A DNA stretch of 57,382 bases, taken from NCBI GenBank assembly GCA_027490575.1, contig JAIXXV010000014.1, positions 1-57,382 on the forward strand, in the 5' to 3' direction. The stretch comes from a bacterium. GTDB taxonomy: Bacteria > Patescibacteriota > Minisyncoccia > Phycocordibacterales > CAIZLB01. The notes under the pieces were generated by a model. The model was not told the DNA's origin, did not search any database, and saw only the letters and a list, made by a program, of their open reading frames with translations. A program made the translations under genes and the position numbers. Positions 15,721 to 24,876 of the stretch are shown here, one piece after another; the first letter of the stretch is position 1; each line of letters starts with the position of its first letter.

Positions 15721-17649
15721 CTTTGTTTCAGCATCTCTAACGTTCTCCGCTGATCCATTGTCTTCTGCTGTATTTGCGTCAGCTCCAGCATTTGCATCAG
15801 TTGCCTGCGCACCATCTGCACCTTGAGCATTTTGACCAGCTTTAGCCATAGCTTCTCCAATCTTAGACATTTCGATAGAAAGATCTGCTGTAGCTTTTTT
15901 CAAAGCCTCTATGTCAGTTCCTTCTTTAGCTTTCTTTAGATCAGCTATCTTTGCCTCTACTCCAGATATTATGTCAGCTGAAACTTTGTCTTTATTATCA
16001 TTAACAGCCTTTTCTGCAGAGTAAAGAGTATGATCAGCTGTGTTTTTTACATCCACCTCATCTCTTTTTTTCTTGTCTTCAGCATCATGTGCTTCAGCGT
16101 CTTTCTTCATCTTCTCAATATCTTCAGGTGAAAGACCAGAACTTGCCTCAATACGTATAGACTGCTCTTTGTTAGTAGCCTTGTCTTTAGCTTTTACGTT
16201 TAGGATACCGTTTGCATCCACATCGAAAGTTACCTCTACTTGTGGCATACCTCTAGGAGCTGGTGGAATACCATCCAAGATAAACTTACCGAGTGATTTG
16301 TTGTCTGAAGCCATCGCTCTTTCGCCTTGTACGATGTGTATCTCTACAGATGTTTGATTGTCAGCAGCTGTTGAGAATACTTGTGAACGTGACGCCGGTA
16401 TGGTCGTATTTTTCTCAATGAGTTTTGTGCTAACTCCACCCATAGTCTCAATACCAAGTGAAAGTGGAATAACGTCTAGTAGCAAGATATCCTTGACATC
16501 ACCTCCGATAATACCTCCTTGTATCGCTGCACCAAGTGCCACAACTTCGTCTGGGTTAATACTCTTGTTTGGTTCTTTACCAAAGAAATCCTTAACAGCT
16601 TGTTGTATCTTTGGCATACGAGTTTGACCTCCTACCAAGATAACTTCGTTGATATCAGAAACCTTGAAAGGTGAAGCCTCAATAGCACGCTTTGTGATTT
16701 GCATAGCTCTTTCTACGAACTCGTCTGCAATCTCATCAAGCTTTGCACGAGTGAGCTTCATGACAAGGTGTTTTGGTCCATCTGCACCTGATGTGATAAA
16801 TGGAATGTTGATCTCTGACTCTATTGCAGTTGATAGCTCGATCTTTGCCTTCTCAGCTGCTTCATCAAGTCTTTGCATGGCAAGAGGATCATTTCTAACA
16901 TCTACACCTTGATCCTTTTTAAACTCATCTGCTATCCAGTTTAGAATCTTGTAGTCAATATCACGACCTCCAAGTCTATGGTCTCCGTCTGTGGACTTTA
17001 CCTCTACAACATCGTCACCTACTTCTAGGATTGAGATGTCGAATGTTCCTCCACCGAAGTCGAATACTGCAACTTTCTCATCTTTCTTTTTATTGAAGCC
17101 ATAAGCAAGAGCCGCCGCTGTTGGTTCATTGATGATTCTCTTTACATCAAGGCCCGCGATTTTACCTGCGTCTTTTGTAGCTTGTCTTTGAGCATCGTTG
17201 AAGTAAGCCGGAACTGTGATGATTGCTTCTGTAATCTTTTCACCAAGCTTTGCTTCAGCATCATTCTTAAGCTTTGTAAGTATCATCGCTGAAATTTCTT
17301 CAGGAGAATAGTCCTTAGTTCCTTCTTTATCATTTAGTCGAATCTTTACTCCTTTGTTATCAGCCTCTACTACTTCATAAGCAACAGTTGTTTTGTCTTG
17401 CTGAACACCTGACTCATCGAAGCTGTGCCCAATAAATCTCTTTATACCGTAAACAGTATTTTTTGGATTTGTAACTGCTTGTCTTTTTGCAAGTAGACCT
17501 ACAAGTCTTTCATTGTTTTTTGACACCGCCACTATAGAAGGCGTCGTGCGAGCCCCTTCTGCATTCTCTAGTACTTTTGGATCACCTGCTTCCATGACCG
17601 CTACCGCTGAGTTAGTTGTACCCAGGTCGATTCCTATGATTTTTGCCAT
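15718..17649 (-). CDS. dnaK: Chaperone DnaK (Hsp70)
   Basis: DnaK is the ATP-driven Hsp70 chaperone. The N-terminal phosphate loop [17 protein letters not shown], the second loop [14 protein letters not shown] and the adenosine motif [14 protein letters not shown] are all intact. The conserved interdomain linker [18 protein letters not shown] leads into the substrate-binding domain. The C-terminal tail is rich in Ala, Asp and Gly, as is usual in bacteria. At 643 residues it is full length. It lies between an unknown ORF (upstream) and dnaJ (downstream). The start region is AT-rich with no ribosome site. I see no CIRCE element, so HrcA control is not indicated here. Confidence 0.97.
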   Translation of the reverse strand: MAKIIGIDLGTTNSAVAVMEAGDPKVLENAEGARTTPSIVAVSKNNERLVGLLAKRQAVTNPKNTVYGIKRFIGHSFDESGVQQDKTTVAYEVVEADNKGVKIRLNDKEGTKDYSPEEISAMILTKLKNDAEAKLGEKITEAIITVPAYFNDAQRQATKDAGKIAGLDVKRIINEPTAAALAYGFNKKKDEKVAVFDFGGGTFDISILEVGDDVVEVKSTDGDHRLGGRDIDYKILNWIADEFKKDQGVDVRNDPLAMQRLDEAAEKAKIELSTAIESEINIPFITSGADGPKHLVMKLTRAKLDEIADEFVERAMQITKRAIEASPFKVSDINEVILVGGQTRMPKIQQAVKDFFGKEPNKSINPDEVVALGAAIQGGIIGGDVKDILLLDVIPLSLGIETMGGVSTKLIEKNTTIPASRSQVFSTAADNQTSVEIHIVQGERAMASDNKSLGKFILDGIPPAPRGMPQVEVTFDVDANGILNVKAKDKATNKEQSIRIEASSGLSPEDIEKMKKDAEAHDAEDKKKRDEVDVKNTADHTLYSAEKAVNDNKDKVSADIISGVEAKIADLKKAKEGTDIEALKKATADLSIEMSKIGEAMAKAGQNAQGADGAQATDANAGADANTAEDNGSAENVRDAETK

Positions 17650-17675
17650 ATGTATTTTTGTTTAATTATTTATTA

Positions 17676-17791
17676 CTAATTATTAATTGTGTCGAATAAT
17701 TCTCAATTCTGTTTTATGTTTATGTCCAGAATTTTTAACTCTTAACTTTGTCTTTGTCGGGAAACTTTTAATTGTTAATTGCAAATTGTTA
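17676..17791 (-). repeat. AATTAAG-type heptad array at the stop of the 17789 gene
   Basis: Beginning at the TAA of the upstream gene, the coding strand reads CAATTTG, CAATTAA, CAATTAA, AAGTTTC, and further on AAGTTAA, GAGTTAA, GAATTGA, GAATTAT. The spacing stays close to 7 bases over more than 100 bases. Confidence 0.55.
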
Positions 17792-18244
17792 TCTAAAGGA
17801 TGGAGCTCTAGGTTTTTGTACTGAAAGTATAATATCTGATATTGAAAAATAAGGAGTTCGTATTGAGTTGTATTTTTTCTCAACTGGCAAAGAGTCTATC
17901 TTAGGAGATGCTGGTGATGAAAGATATAGGACTTCACATATATCTTGAGATGATGTTTTGGTACTAGAAGAATCTGCGGCTGTACTAGCAACCTGACCAT
18001 TTAGTTGGAGAGTATTTGAAAATCCTGCAACAGATCCTGTAAGGGTACATCCTGCTGATCCTGATTCTAGAGTCGAGACCTCATCAACTGTAAGTTGTCT
18101 CTTAGCAACCAGCGTAGCCTTTGAACCTAGGAATGATTTTTTAACATGAAAAAGCAAGGCGGTATATAAGCCGGCGTTCTCAACTATCAACGCTACTCTA
18201 CTTCCTGTGATGCTTTTTGCTATGATATTTCCTTGGATATTCAT
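17789..18244 (-). CDS. Unknown protein between grpE and dnaK
   Basis: This 151-residue product begins MNIQGNIIAKSITGSRVALIVENAG and has a beta-rich N-terminal half, two isolated Cys, and a Ser/Thr-rich middle (STAADSSSTKTSSQ). There is no clear signal peptide or membrane segment. It is not a chaperone family that I know. It lies inside the chaperone cluster in the same direction, but an extended -10 (TGATATAAT near 18260-18268) sits about 16 bases before its ATG, so it may have its own promoter. Whether it takes part in stress response is only a guess from position. Confidence 0.55.
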   Translation of the reverse strand: MNIQGNIIAKSITGSRVALIVENAGLYTALLFHVKKSFLGSKATLVAKRQLTVDEVSTLESGSAGCTLTGSVAGFSNTLQLNGQVASTAADSSSTKTSSQDICEVLYLSSPASPKIDSLPVEKKYNSIRTPYFSISDIILSVQKPRAPSFR

Positions 18245-18305
18245 ATTCTTTTGGACTTATATTATATCATATGAGTCAAGTGTGAAGATTGTGTGAATAA
18301 GCTCA

Positions 18306-18953
18306 TTAAGCCTGAAAAACTTTTACCATTGCCGGTCTCAAAACCCTCTCACTCATCTTGTACCCTGTCTGAAGAACCTCGGCCACAGTATGGTCCTGGT
18401 CTGCTGATGTAGCTTCAACAACAGCGACTGATTGGTGTAGGTTTGGATCAAAAGTATCACCCGCTTTGCCGAATGAAGTCACGCTGTGTTTTGCAAGAAT
18501 GCCTTGCAGTTGGTTGTAAATACCTTCAACACCCGCCCTCCATTCCGCATTAACAGTCTCCCAGTTCGCTTTGTTTGCCATAGCCATTTCAAAACTATCA
18601 AGTACAGGAAGCACGTCTTCTACAACATTTTGCTTTGCAAACTTCAAGAAATCTTGCTTTGATTCTTCGTCTCTTTTTCTAGCATTGATAAACTCAGCTT
18701 TATCTTTTTGCCAATTGTTTAAGTGGTTTTGCTTTTCTTCAACAGCAATCTTTAGTTTTTGACGAAGTTTCTTTACAAGTTCAGTGTGACCCATCTCTGA
18801 TTCATCGTCGAATACAAGCTCGTCCTCTGCTTGGTCTGCACCGTCAGCGTGTGACCCTGTTTCGGTGTCTTCCAAGGCATCAATATCAATAGCCACATCT
18901 TCGTGAGCTGATTCATTTTTTTGTGTAGTATTTTTATCTTCTTGATCAGTCAT
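18306..18953 (-). CDS. grpE: Nucleotide exchange factor GrpE
   Basis: GrpE releases ADP from DnaK. The long acidic N-terminus (residues 1-65) precedes the dimerising coiled coil (MGHTELVKKLRQKLKIAVEE to about 130). The beta-domain signature is seen in VTSFGKAGDTFDPNLHQSV and the C-terminal VAEVLQTGYKMSERVLRPAMVKV. The length of 215 is slightly long because of the acidic extension. It is the first gene of the chaperone group. A near-perfect promoter ends 9 bases before the ATG, so the leader should be only about 2-3 bases. Confidence 0.95.
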   Translation of the reverse strand: MTDQEDKNTTQKNESAHEDVAIDIDALEDTETGSHADGADQAEDELVFDDESEMGHTELVKKLRQKLKIAVEEKQNHLNNWQKDKAEFINARKRDEESKQDFLKFAKQNVVEDVLPVLDSFEMAMANKANWETVNAEWRAGVEGIYNQLQGILAKHSVTSFGKAGDTFDPNLHQSVAVVEATSADQDHTVAEVLQTGYKMSERVLRPAMVKVFQA

Positions 18954-18962
18954 AGTGCTGGT

Positions 18963-18991
18963 ATTTTAGCTATATAGAGAGGGTGTGTCAA
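18963..18991 (-). promoter_or_regulatory. Strong promoter of grpE, near-leaderless
   Basis: TTGACA (18986-18991), a 17-base spacer and TAAAAT (18963-18968) on the minus strand. Only 9 bases separate the -10 from the ATG at 18953. It looks like a housekeeping promoter with no sign of a heat-shock sigma or CIRCE operator. Confidence 0.75.
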
Positions 18992-18998
18992 ACTTAAC

Positions 18999-19023
18999 AA
19001 AAAAACACCCCATCTCTGGAGTG
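18999..19023 (-). terminator. Intrinsic terminator of the ribosomal operon
   Basis: CACTCC and GGGGTG (with one G-T pair) form a hairpin followed by seven T on the minus strand, about 20 bases after the rpsI stop. Confidence 0.75.
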
Positions 19024-19042
19024 CCTTTTTATCTGGAGAAAA

Positions 19043-19450
19043 CTATCTTTTCGACCACTGTGGAGCCTTTCTAGCTTTCTTCAAACCGAACTTTCGTCTT
19101 TCTTTTGCTCTCTGGTCTCTAGTAAGTAGACCTTCTGACTTTAGAACACCTCTAAGGTTTTTGTCATATAGCTCTATTGCTCTTGCAACACCAAGACTTA
19201 TAGCTTGTGCTTGTGAACTAGATCCACCTCCTACTGTCTTAACAGTTATTGAAAACTTTTGTTGGATACCTGACTTCTCTAGAGGTAGGATAGCTGTAGT
19301 TTGTAGGTCCAAAACCTTAAAGTACTCAGCAAGTTCTTTGTCGTTTACGTGTATAGATTGCTTCGTAGAAGGAATCATACGAACTCTTGCTGTAGAAGTT
19401 TTTCTTCTTCCTACTGCTTCTATGTACTTGTTAGCTGTTTCTTTTGTCAT
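19043..19450 (-). CDS. rpsI: 30S ribosomal protein S9
   Basis: S9 contacts P-site tRNA through its C-terminal tail. The N-terminal IEAVGRRKTSTARVRMIPS, the central TVKTVGGGSSSQAQAISLGVARAI and the basic C-terminus ERRKFGLKKARKAPQWSKR ending SKR are classic. Length (135) is normal. It is the last gene of the infA-to-rpsI cluster and follows rplM, as in many bacteria. A TATACT box lies about 11 bases before the ATG, so a secondary promoter is possible. Confidence 0.96.
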   Translation of the reverse strand: MTKETANKYIEAVGRRKTSTARVRMIPSTKQSIHVNDKELAEYFKVLDLQTTAILPLEKSGIQQKFSITVKTVGGGSSSQAQAISLGVARAIELYDKNLRGVLKSEGLLTRDQRAKERRKFGLKKARKAPQWSKR

Positions 19451-19489
19451 AATGATTTATAAGTATAATTAAAATTGCATTTTAAACAA

Positions 19490-19837
19490 TTACTCTGTAA
19501 CTGTTAACTTAGTTAACATCACGGCTTGTAATTTGTTTTTAGGTAGCATGCCCTTAACTGCTCTCTTGAATACTTCAGTTGTACCTTTTCTCTCTATAAG
19601 TTTTCCAAGAAACTCTTTCTTTTGACCTCCAGGGTATCCAGAATAAGTAAGGTAATACTTGTCACCTTTCTTTGATTCAGGAATCTCAGCTTTTGAAGCA
19701 TTTATGATTTCAACATGTACATCAGGCACAATGTTTCTTGCGAACATAGGAGTGTCCTTGCCTATAAGAAGCTTTGCTGCTTCTGTAGCAACTCTTCCTA
19801 TCTTTTTGTTCTGTGCGTCGATGATATGTTTTTTCAT
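19490..19837 (-). CDS. rplM: 50S ribosomal protein L13, C-terminally short
   Basis: L13 is an early-assembly 50S protein. The sequence shows IDAQNKKIGRVATEAAKLLIGKD and YLTYSGYPGGQKKEFLGKLIERK followed by AVKGMLPKNKLQAVMLTKLTV, where the family consensus then continues with a G-x-x-H-P-H-x-A-Q tail. Here the protein ends at 115 residues, about 25 short of E. coli L13, and that tail is absent. The stop region is AT-rich with heptad-like sequence (CTGTAACTGTTAA on the plus strand). It lies between rplQ and rpsI. Confidence 0.94.
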   Translation of the reverse strand: MKKHIIDAQNKKIGRVATEAAKLLIGKDTPMFARNIVPDVHVEIINASKAEIPESKKGDKYYLTYSGYPGGQKKEFLGKLIERKGTTEVFKRAVKGMLPKNKLQAVMLTKLTVTE

Positions 19838-19872
19838 GTTTTTAATATTATTAAATTATGTATGTCTAAGTA

Positions 19873-20226
19873 TTATTTTACTAGTTCTATTGCAGCCATC
19901 TTACTACCATCAGTAAGTCTTCTCTCTAGCTTTATAACTCTAGTGTAACCACCGTTTCTTTCTTTGTATTCTGGAGCTATGATGTCTACCAACTTCTTAA
20001 CGATGTTGTTGTTTGCAAGTCTAGAAGCTACAAGTCTCTTTGAAGCTAGATCACCAGCTCTCGCGATAGTGATAAGCTCCTCTGCAAAAGGTCTAACCTC
20101 TTTGGCTTTAGCCTCAGTAGTTACGATTTTTCCATGTAAAAACAACTCTCTAGCAAGAGATCTAAGTAGAGCGGCTCTCTGGTCTTTATTTCGTCCGAAT
20201 TTTCTATTTGCGTTGTGATGTCTCAT
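19873..20226 (-). CDS. rplQ: 50S ribosomal protein L17
   Basis: L17 sits near the exit tunnel of the 50S subunit. The N-terminus MRHHNANRKFGRNKDQRAAL and the following LLRSLARELFLHGKIVTTEAKAKEVRPFAEELIT are characteristic, and the C-terminal GYTRVIKLERRLTDGSKMAAIELV matches the family. Length (117) is normal. It follows rpoA, as in most bacteria. No Shine-Dalgarno site precedes the ATG. Confidence 0.96.
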   Translation of the reverse strand: MRHHNANRKFGRNKDQRAALLRSLARELFLHGKIVTTEAKAKEVRPFAEELITIARAGDLASKRLVASRLANNNIVKKLVDIIAPEYKERNGGYTRVIKLERRLTDGSKMAAIELVK

Positions 20227-20252
20227 GGTTTTGTCGTGGGTAACTTAAGATA

Positions 20253-21218
20253 CTACATTTTTAATGATAAGCCAAGTGTTTCTAGGACTGTCTTGATCTC
20301 CTCAATGCCCTTAGCACCAAGTCCGTCAACTTCTAGTAGATCCTTCTCTTTCTTTCTGATAAGGCCTCCTACAGTTCGTATGTTGGCTGCTACAAGCGCA
20401 TTTGAAGTCCTTTGAGACAAATCAACTGACTCAATCCTTGTCTTTAGAGCCTCGTCTAGAGCTTCCTTGTCCTCATTGTCAGCTTCCTTGGCTGGACCTG
20501 AAGCTTCAGTGATTGCAGGTTCTACTTCTTTGAAACCGATGATAGCTTTAAGTTGAGTAATCATTATCTCTATAGACTTTTCAAATGCTTCTTTTGGAGA
20601 AATAGTACCATCTGTCTTTACATACATCTTTAGCTTGTTGAAGTCAGTTCTGTCACCAACACGCATTTGCTCAACATCATAGTTTGCAAGTACAACAGGA
20701 GAAAAAGCAGCGTCCATAGCAATACTGCCAATATCAACTCTGTCCTTGTTTAGCATTTCTTTAGGTACGAATCCGATACCTTTCTCAACCGTAACCTCCA
20801 TGTCTATAGTAGTGTCTTTACCAGTGATAGTTAGTATATGGTGTTCTGGATTTGAAATAGTAACTTGACCAGGTAGATCAAAGTCGCCTGCTGTAACATC
20901 TTTGTTACCTTTTACCTTTAGAGTAACTTTTTGAGATTCATCACCAGTAATACCAAATCTGATCTTTTTTAGGTTTAGGATAATGTTTATAACATCCTCC
21001 TTTACTCCTTCGATAGTAGAAAACTCATGGTTAACTCCAGCTATCTTAACACTTGTAATAGCTGCACCAGGAAGAGATGAAAGTATAATTCTTCTCAAAG
21101 AGTTTCCTAGAGTATGTCCGTATCCTGGGTATAGACCGTCCACTTCAAAATGACCGTAAGTAGCTGTCTCTTCTACAATCTTTGGTTTTGATGGTAATAC
21201 AATGTGTGTTTCTGACAT
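20253..21218 (-). CDS. rpoA: RNA polymerase alpha subunit
   Basis: The alpha subunit dimer starts RNA polymerase assembly and its C-terminal domain binds UP elements and activators. The N-terminal domain has GHFEVDGLYPGYGHTLGNSLRRIILSSLPG, and a flexible acidic linker (about residues 235-255, EASGPAKEADNEDKEA) leads to the C-terminal domain. That domain has the helix-hairpin-helix motif near DLLEVDGLGAKGIEEIKTVLE. At 321 residues it is full length. It lies between rpsD and rplQ in the standard order. Confidence 0.96.
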   Translation of the reverse strand: MSETHIVLPSKPKIVEETATYGHFEVDGLYPGYGHTLGNSLRRIILSSLPGAAITSVKIAGVNHEFSTIEGVKEDVINIILNLKKIRFGITGDESQKVTLKVKGNKDVTAGDFDLPGQVTISNPEHHILTITGKDTTIDMEVTVEKGIGFVPKEMLNKDRVDIGSIAMDAAFSPVVLANYDVEQMRVGDRTDFNKLKMYVKTDGTISPKEAFEKSIEIMITQLKAIIGFKEVEPAITEASGPAKEADNEDKEALDEALKTRIESVDLSQRTSNALVAANIRTVGGLIRKKEKDLLEVDGLGAKGIEEIKTVLETLGLSLKM

Positions 21219-21261
21219 GTTGATTTTGTTATTATAAAAATTGTTAATGCTATCGATGATA

Positions 21262-21861
21262 CTATCGCTTGTAGTACTCTAATACTGCACTCAAATCAAA
21301 CAGAAGATCCTGATTTTCCATCGTAGGAAGTCTGAGCATGCTAGCTGTCTTTTTCTCTATGTTCCAAGTTATCCAGTTAGGAGTTGTTTGAGTCTTTAGC
21401 TTTTCATCAAGTTCTTTGAAGATTGAGTTTGATTTACTACCTTCTCTTACAGAAATAGTGTCGCCAGCTTTTACTACGTATGAAGGTACGTTTAGTTTTC
21501 TACCGTTTACCAATATGTGACCATGAGAAACAACTTGTCTAGAAAATTGTCTAGTAGATGCAAGTCCGAGTCTGTATACAACGTTGTCTAGTCTAGATTC
21601 TAGCTTTTGGAATAGGTCTGATGTAGGAGTATGGCTTCCTGATTCAATAACATCTTTTACATATTTTGAAAACTGCTTTTCTGAAATGTTATATGTAAAT
21701 CTAGCTTTTTGCTTTTCAATAAGCTGTCTAGCGAAATCACTCTTTGCCTTAGGCCTCTTTTTGCCTTCAGTTGAAGCAAGCTTAAACTTAGCAGTTTGAG
21801 TTTTTTCAAATATTGGAGCTCCTAGTCTTCGAGCGATTTTGAATTTTGGTCCAGTTTTCAT
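21262..21861 (-). CDS. rpsD: 30S ribosomal protein S4
   Basis: S4 begins 30S assembly by binding the 5' domain of 16S rRNA and is often a translational repressor of its operon. The N-terminal KTGPKFKIARRLGAPIF is a shortened form without the usual zinc cysteines. The S4 RNA-binding domain is clear (SRLDNVVYRLGLASTRQFSR, then VSHGHILVNGRKLNVPSYVV). Length 199 is normal. An AT-rich spacer without a ribosome site separates it from rpsK. Confidence 0.95.
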   Translation of the reverse strand: MKTGPKFKIARRLGAPIFEKTQTAKFKLASTEGKKRPKAKSDFARQLIEKQKARFTYNISEKQFSKYVKDVIESGSHTPTSDLFQKLESRLDNVVYRLGLASTRQFSRQVVSHGHILVNGRKLNVPSYVVKAGDTISVREGSKSNSIFKELDEKLKTQTTPNWITWNIEKKTASMLRLPTMENQDLLFDLSAVLEYYKR

Positions 21862-21879
21862 ATTATGTATTATTAATTA

Positions 21880-22299
21880 TTATATTCTTCTAGGTTTTTT
21901 AGCCTTTGGTCCGTTGTGTGGAACAGGAGTCGCATCCTTGATCTGCGCTACTGATATACCTTTAGCTATAAATGAACGTATTGCTGATTCACGACCAGAT
22001 CCTACACCCTTTACAACAACTGAAATCTCTTTAACACCCATAAGTACTGCTTTGTCTGCAAGTATTTCTCCAACCTTTGCAGCTGCGAAAGGTGTACCTT
22101 TTTTAGCTCCTTTGAATCCTAGTGATCCTGATGATGACCATGCTACAGCATTACCTTTTGTATCAGTAAGAATAAGCTTAGTGTTGTTGTATGTAGATTG
22201 AATACAAAGAATACCTGTATCCATCTTTTTCTTAGATGCAGATGAGGCCTTCTTTGCTCCGGCGTCTGATTTAGTTGTTGCAATACGTTTCTTTCCCAT
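21880..22299 (-). CDS. rpsK: 30S ribosomal protein S11
   Basis: S11 lies on the 30S platform near the mRNA exit. The N-terminal 25 residues are Lys/Ala/Ser-rich; the core then reads GILCIQSTYNNTKLILTDTKGNAVAWSSSG, with GFKGAKKGTPFAA and the C-terminal IKDATPVPHNGPKAKKPRRI typical of the family. Length 139 is slightly long because of the N-terminal extension. It sits between rpsM and rpsD. Confidence 0.96.
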   Translation of the reverse strand: MGKKRIATTKSDAGAKKASSASKKKMDTGILCIQSTYNNTKLILTDTKGNAVAWSSSGSLGFKGAKKGTPFAAAKVGEILADKAVLMGVKEISVVVKGVGSGRESAIRSFIAKGISVAQIKDATPVPHNGPKAKKPRRI

Positions 22300-22345
22300 T
22301 TTTTTGTTTAATATTAATAATCAAGGTAATAATAACTAGTAAGGA

Positions 22346-22723
22346 TTATTTCTTAGTATCCTTTTTCTTTCCAGAACCCATCGTCTTCTTTACACCCTTA
22401 AGTGTTCTTGCATTTGTCTTTGTTCTTTGTCCTCTAGCAGGAAGCTTTTTTGCATGTCTACTACCTCTGTAAGATTTGATATCTTTTAGTCTCTTTATGT
22501 TTGAAGCTATTTCACGCTTAAGGTCAGCTTCTAGTTTCAAGCTTTCAACTATAACTCTAACCTTGTTTTCTTCGTCAGTTGACAGGTCTTTTGTAGTTTT
22601 AGAGAAATCTACACCTGCTTCTGTTAGTATTGTGTGAGCTTTAGATCTACCAATACCGAAAAGTACTGTCAGAGCCATCTCTAATCTTTTATTGTCTGGA
22701 ATTGTAATACCTAGAATACGCAT
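22346..22723 (-). CDS. rpsM: 30S ribosomal protein S13
   Basis: S13 is a 30S head protein that bridges to the 50S subunit. MRILGITIPDNKRLEMALTVLFGIGRSKA and the helix-two-turn-helix region match S13, and the C-terminal RGSRHAKKLPARGQRTKTNART is diagnostic. A Lys-rich tail ends the protein (125 residues). It lies between rpmJ and rpsK. Confidence 0.96.
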   Translation of the reverse strand: MRILGITIPDNKRLEMALTVLFGIGRSKAHTILTEAGVDFSKTTKDLSTDEENKVRVIVESLKLEADLKREIASNIKRLKDIKSYRGSRHAKKLPARGQRTKTNARTLKGVKKTMGSGKKKDTKK

Positions 22724-22738
22724 AATTATGGTTGTTAT

Positions 22739-22855
22739 TTATCCTTGCTTTTGCTTATGGCGAATATTTGCCTTGCAAATAATATAAACAACCCCGCTTC
22801 TTCGGACTACTTTACATTGTGGGCATTTCTTTTTTACTGAAGCTTTTACTCGCAT
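22739..22855 (-). CDS. rpmJ: 50S ribosomal protein L36
   Basis: This 38-residue gene starts at the ATG at 22853-22855 and ends in TAA. It reads [20 protein letters not shown], then [18 protein letters not shown]. The zinc ligands of L36 are the CxxC pair, a third Cys (IICK) and the His in IRHKQ, all present. It sits in the usual place between infA and rpsM. Confidence 0.93.
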   Translation of the reverse strand: MRVKASVKKKCPQCKVVRRSGVVYIICKANIRHKQKQG

Positions 22856-22931
22856 AAACTCAATCTAAAATTATAATAAAAAGTTGTGATGGTCATACTA
22901 CTATAACCACCGAAAAAAGTAAAGTGTATAA

Positions 22932-23156
22932 CTACATCCTACGTGTAATTCTTGCTTTACCGCCATATGGATCAATATCTAGCATTACCCTGTCGCCTAT
23001 AACTACCCTTATTCGGTTATGACTCATCTTTCCTGCCAAAAAGCTTAAAACAAGGTTTCCACTATCGTCGCCGTCTAGTTTTACCTTGTAAAGTGCGTTT
23101 GGAAGAGATTCGATTATTGTTCCGTATACTGCAGGCTTATCTTTCTTATTGTTCAT
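22932..23156 (-). CDS. infA: Translation initiation factor IF-1
   Basis: IF-1 is an OB-fold protein that covers the A site of the 30S subunit during initiation. The protein (74 residues) shows the IF-1 pattern: GTIIESLPNALYKVKLDGD, VLSFLAGKMSHNRIRVVIGDRVMLDIDPY and a basic end ARITRRM. It is the first gene of the ribosomal cluster. A TATAAT box (about 15 bases before the ATG) gives a leader of about 8 bases with no Shine-Dalgarno site. Confidence 0.95.
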   Translation of the reverse strand: MNNKKDKPAVYGTIIESLPNALYKVKLDGDDSGNLVLSFLAGKMSHNRIRVVIGDRVMLDIDPYGGKARITRRM

Positions 23157-23223
23157 ATTTGCTATACGAGCATTATATAGTATATAGCTGGAACGGTAAA
23201 GTCTCGATGTTGGACCAGGCTAT

Positions 23224-24837
23224 CTATCCTTCTATCTTTATCTCTATCTTGTTGGCTCTAGGTAATTTTGATCTCCACCATGGTCTTAGTGATACTTCAA
23301 GTGTCTCAAGATCAACTATAGATTTTATTGCAGGTATTGCTTGTTCTCTGGTGAGTCCACTAACTGCTCGGGCTACTTTTTCATTGTCTACTACAGATGT
23401 GATAGTTGAGGTGCCTGAAGCTACTACATAGGCTGTATCTCTAGCCAAATCTGTAAGTTTTACGTCCACAGGGAATCTAAACTCAAGAGAGTCGGTGTTA
23501 CCTGTATAACTTATGAGACTAGGTGTTGTTGTACCTCCGTCTACGACACCTGTGCTGTCTTGAGACTTGTTCAAGAAATCTGCCAATGAGCTCTTTTTGA
23601 CTATCAAGGCAGTAGCCTTTGCTGATATTTCAATATCAACTTTCTTTCCGTCTTTGGAAACAGTCTGCTTAGGAGAACTGTATTCTACAAGTATCATGTC
23701 ATCTATAAAAACCTCGCCGTCTTTGTCATCAACTTTTTGAGTTGCCTTTGATTTTAAATCCGTCAATATTTGGCCTTTTATGGACTCTGTTGTAGAGGCT
23801 ATAGAAGACTGAGGTATGTTCGGTACATCCCCTAAGAATCCATTACCAATGGAAGTCTTGCTTCTGGCATATATTTTGTTGTATCTTTCGGTACCTTTAT
23901 AAGCTACCAGTTTGAAGTCTTTTAGTCCTACATTGTACTTTTCACCGGCTTCACTTGCTTCAATGTTTACAGTAACAGATCCTGGGACCGATTTTCCTCC
24001 CACTGTCTTTCTTCCAGGTATTGTGACCCTTTCTTTTGTAAAGAATATAAGACCGTCTGATGTTTCCAGTCTTGTGTTGGCAACCAGAGTCTGGTCTGAG
24101 GTATTAAAATCATTATAAAGGATAACTGAGCCGCTAGCTTTTCTGCTTACTTTAGTCAGACCACTAGACTCTAAGCTTGCATCACCTTTTGATTCTAGCT
24201 CAATCAATCTATGTTCGACTTGGCTCAATAAAATCTTTGTATCATCAACAACAACTTCCTTTGTCGTTGGAACAATGTTTATCTTTGCCGATGCAAAGGT
24301 TGTAGACATTAATACTATTGCAATCAAGGCTATTGTGGCAATTACTATTGTGTTTCTGAGCCCATTACCTTTGTGCCGTTTTTGCCACTCTTCGAAGCCA
24401 ACGGTCTCTTCTTCGTTGTCTTCAACCCTATCCTCGGCTCTGCTATAACCATCATCGTCATTATCAGTTACTTTAGCAAATGAGTTGTGTGGCTTATGCA
24501 AAACCGGATCACTGATTCTTACGCCATCCATATTTCTAGGCTTTTGACTAACCTTTATCTTTTCTTGAGGCAATGTGTGCTTTTCTGATTCATCAATTTC
24601 ATGAATATTTCCAGAAAAATCCTCAACTTGCTTGTGGTGTTCTATCGCATTTGTTTCAAAAGCAGGCTCAATAATATAATCTCTGGGTTGATCTTTCGGT
24701 TCGATACTACCTTCCTCTAGGTGAGGTGCGGAATCAGCTGTCGCATCAGGTCCATTATGAGCATTTGACTTAGTAAGAGGTATATTTCTAATACTTCTCT
24801 TTTCTTGTGGGATTATATCGTAGAACTTTTTTTTCAT
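23224..24837 (-). CDS. Single-pass membrane protein with baseplate-J-like extracellular part
   Basis: The 537 residues split into an acidic, low-complexity cytoplasmic region (1-165), one membrane helix (about 166-186, NTIVIATIALIAIVLMSTTF) and a long extracytoplasmic region. The latter has KASGSVILYNDF, a run with NTRLETSDGLIFFTKERV and then VPGSVTVNIEASEAGEKYN, a pattern I associate with CPR proteins often labelled baseplate-J-like. That label is tentative. It follows an actin-like protein gene by 40 bases. By position the pair could be analogous to PilM with a PilN/PilO-type partner, or to an envelope attachment system. The function is not established. Confidence 0.6.
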   Translation of the reverse strand: MKKKFYDIIPQEKRSIRNIPLTKSNAHNGPDATADSAPHLEEGSIEPKDQPRDYIIEPAFETNAIEHHKQVEDFSGNIHEIDESEKHTLPQEKIKVSQKPRNMDGVRISDPVLHKPHNSFAKVTDNDDDGYSRAEDRVEDNEEETVGFEEWQKRHKGNGLRNTIVIATIALIAIVLMSTTFASAKINIVPTTKEVVVDDTKILLSQVEHRLIELESKGDASLESSGLTKVSRKASGSVILYNDFNTSDQTLVANTRLETSDGLIFFTKERVTIPGRKTVGGKSVPGSVTVNIEASEAGEKYNVGLKDFKLVAYKGTERYNKIYARSKTSIGNGFLGDVPNIPQSSIASTTESIKGQILTDLKSKATQKVDDKDGEVFIDDMILVEYSSPKQTVSKDGKKVDIEISAKATALIVKKSSLADFLNKSQDSTGVVDGGTTTPSLISYTGNTDSLEFRFPVDVKLTDLARDTAYVVASGTSTITSVVDNEKVARAVSGLTREQAIPAIKSIVDLETLEVSLRPWWRSKLPRANKIEIKIEG

Positions 24838-24876
24838 TTTCGTTTGTGATTAAATTCAAAAAATCAAATATATCGC

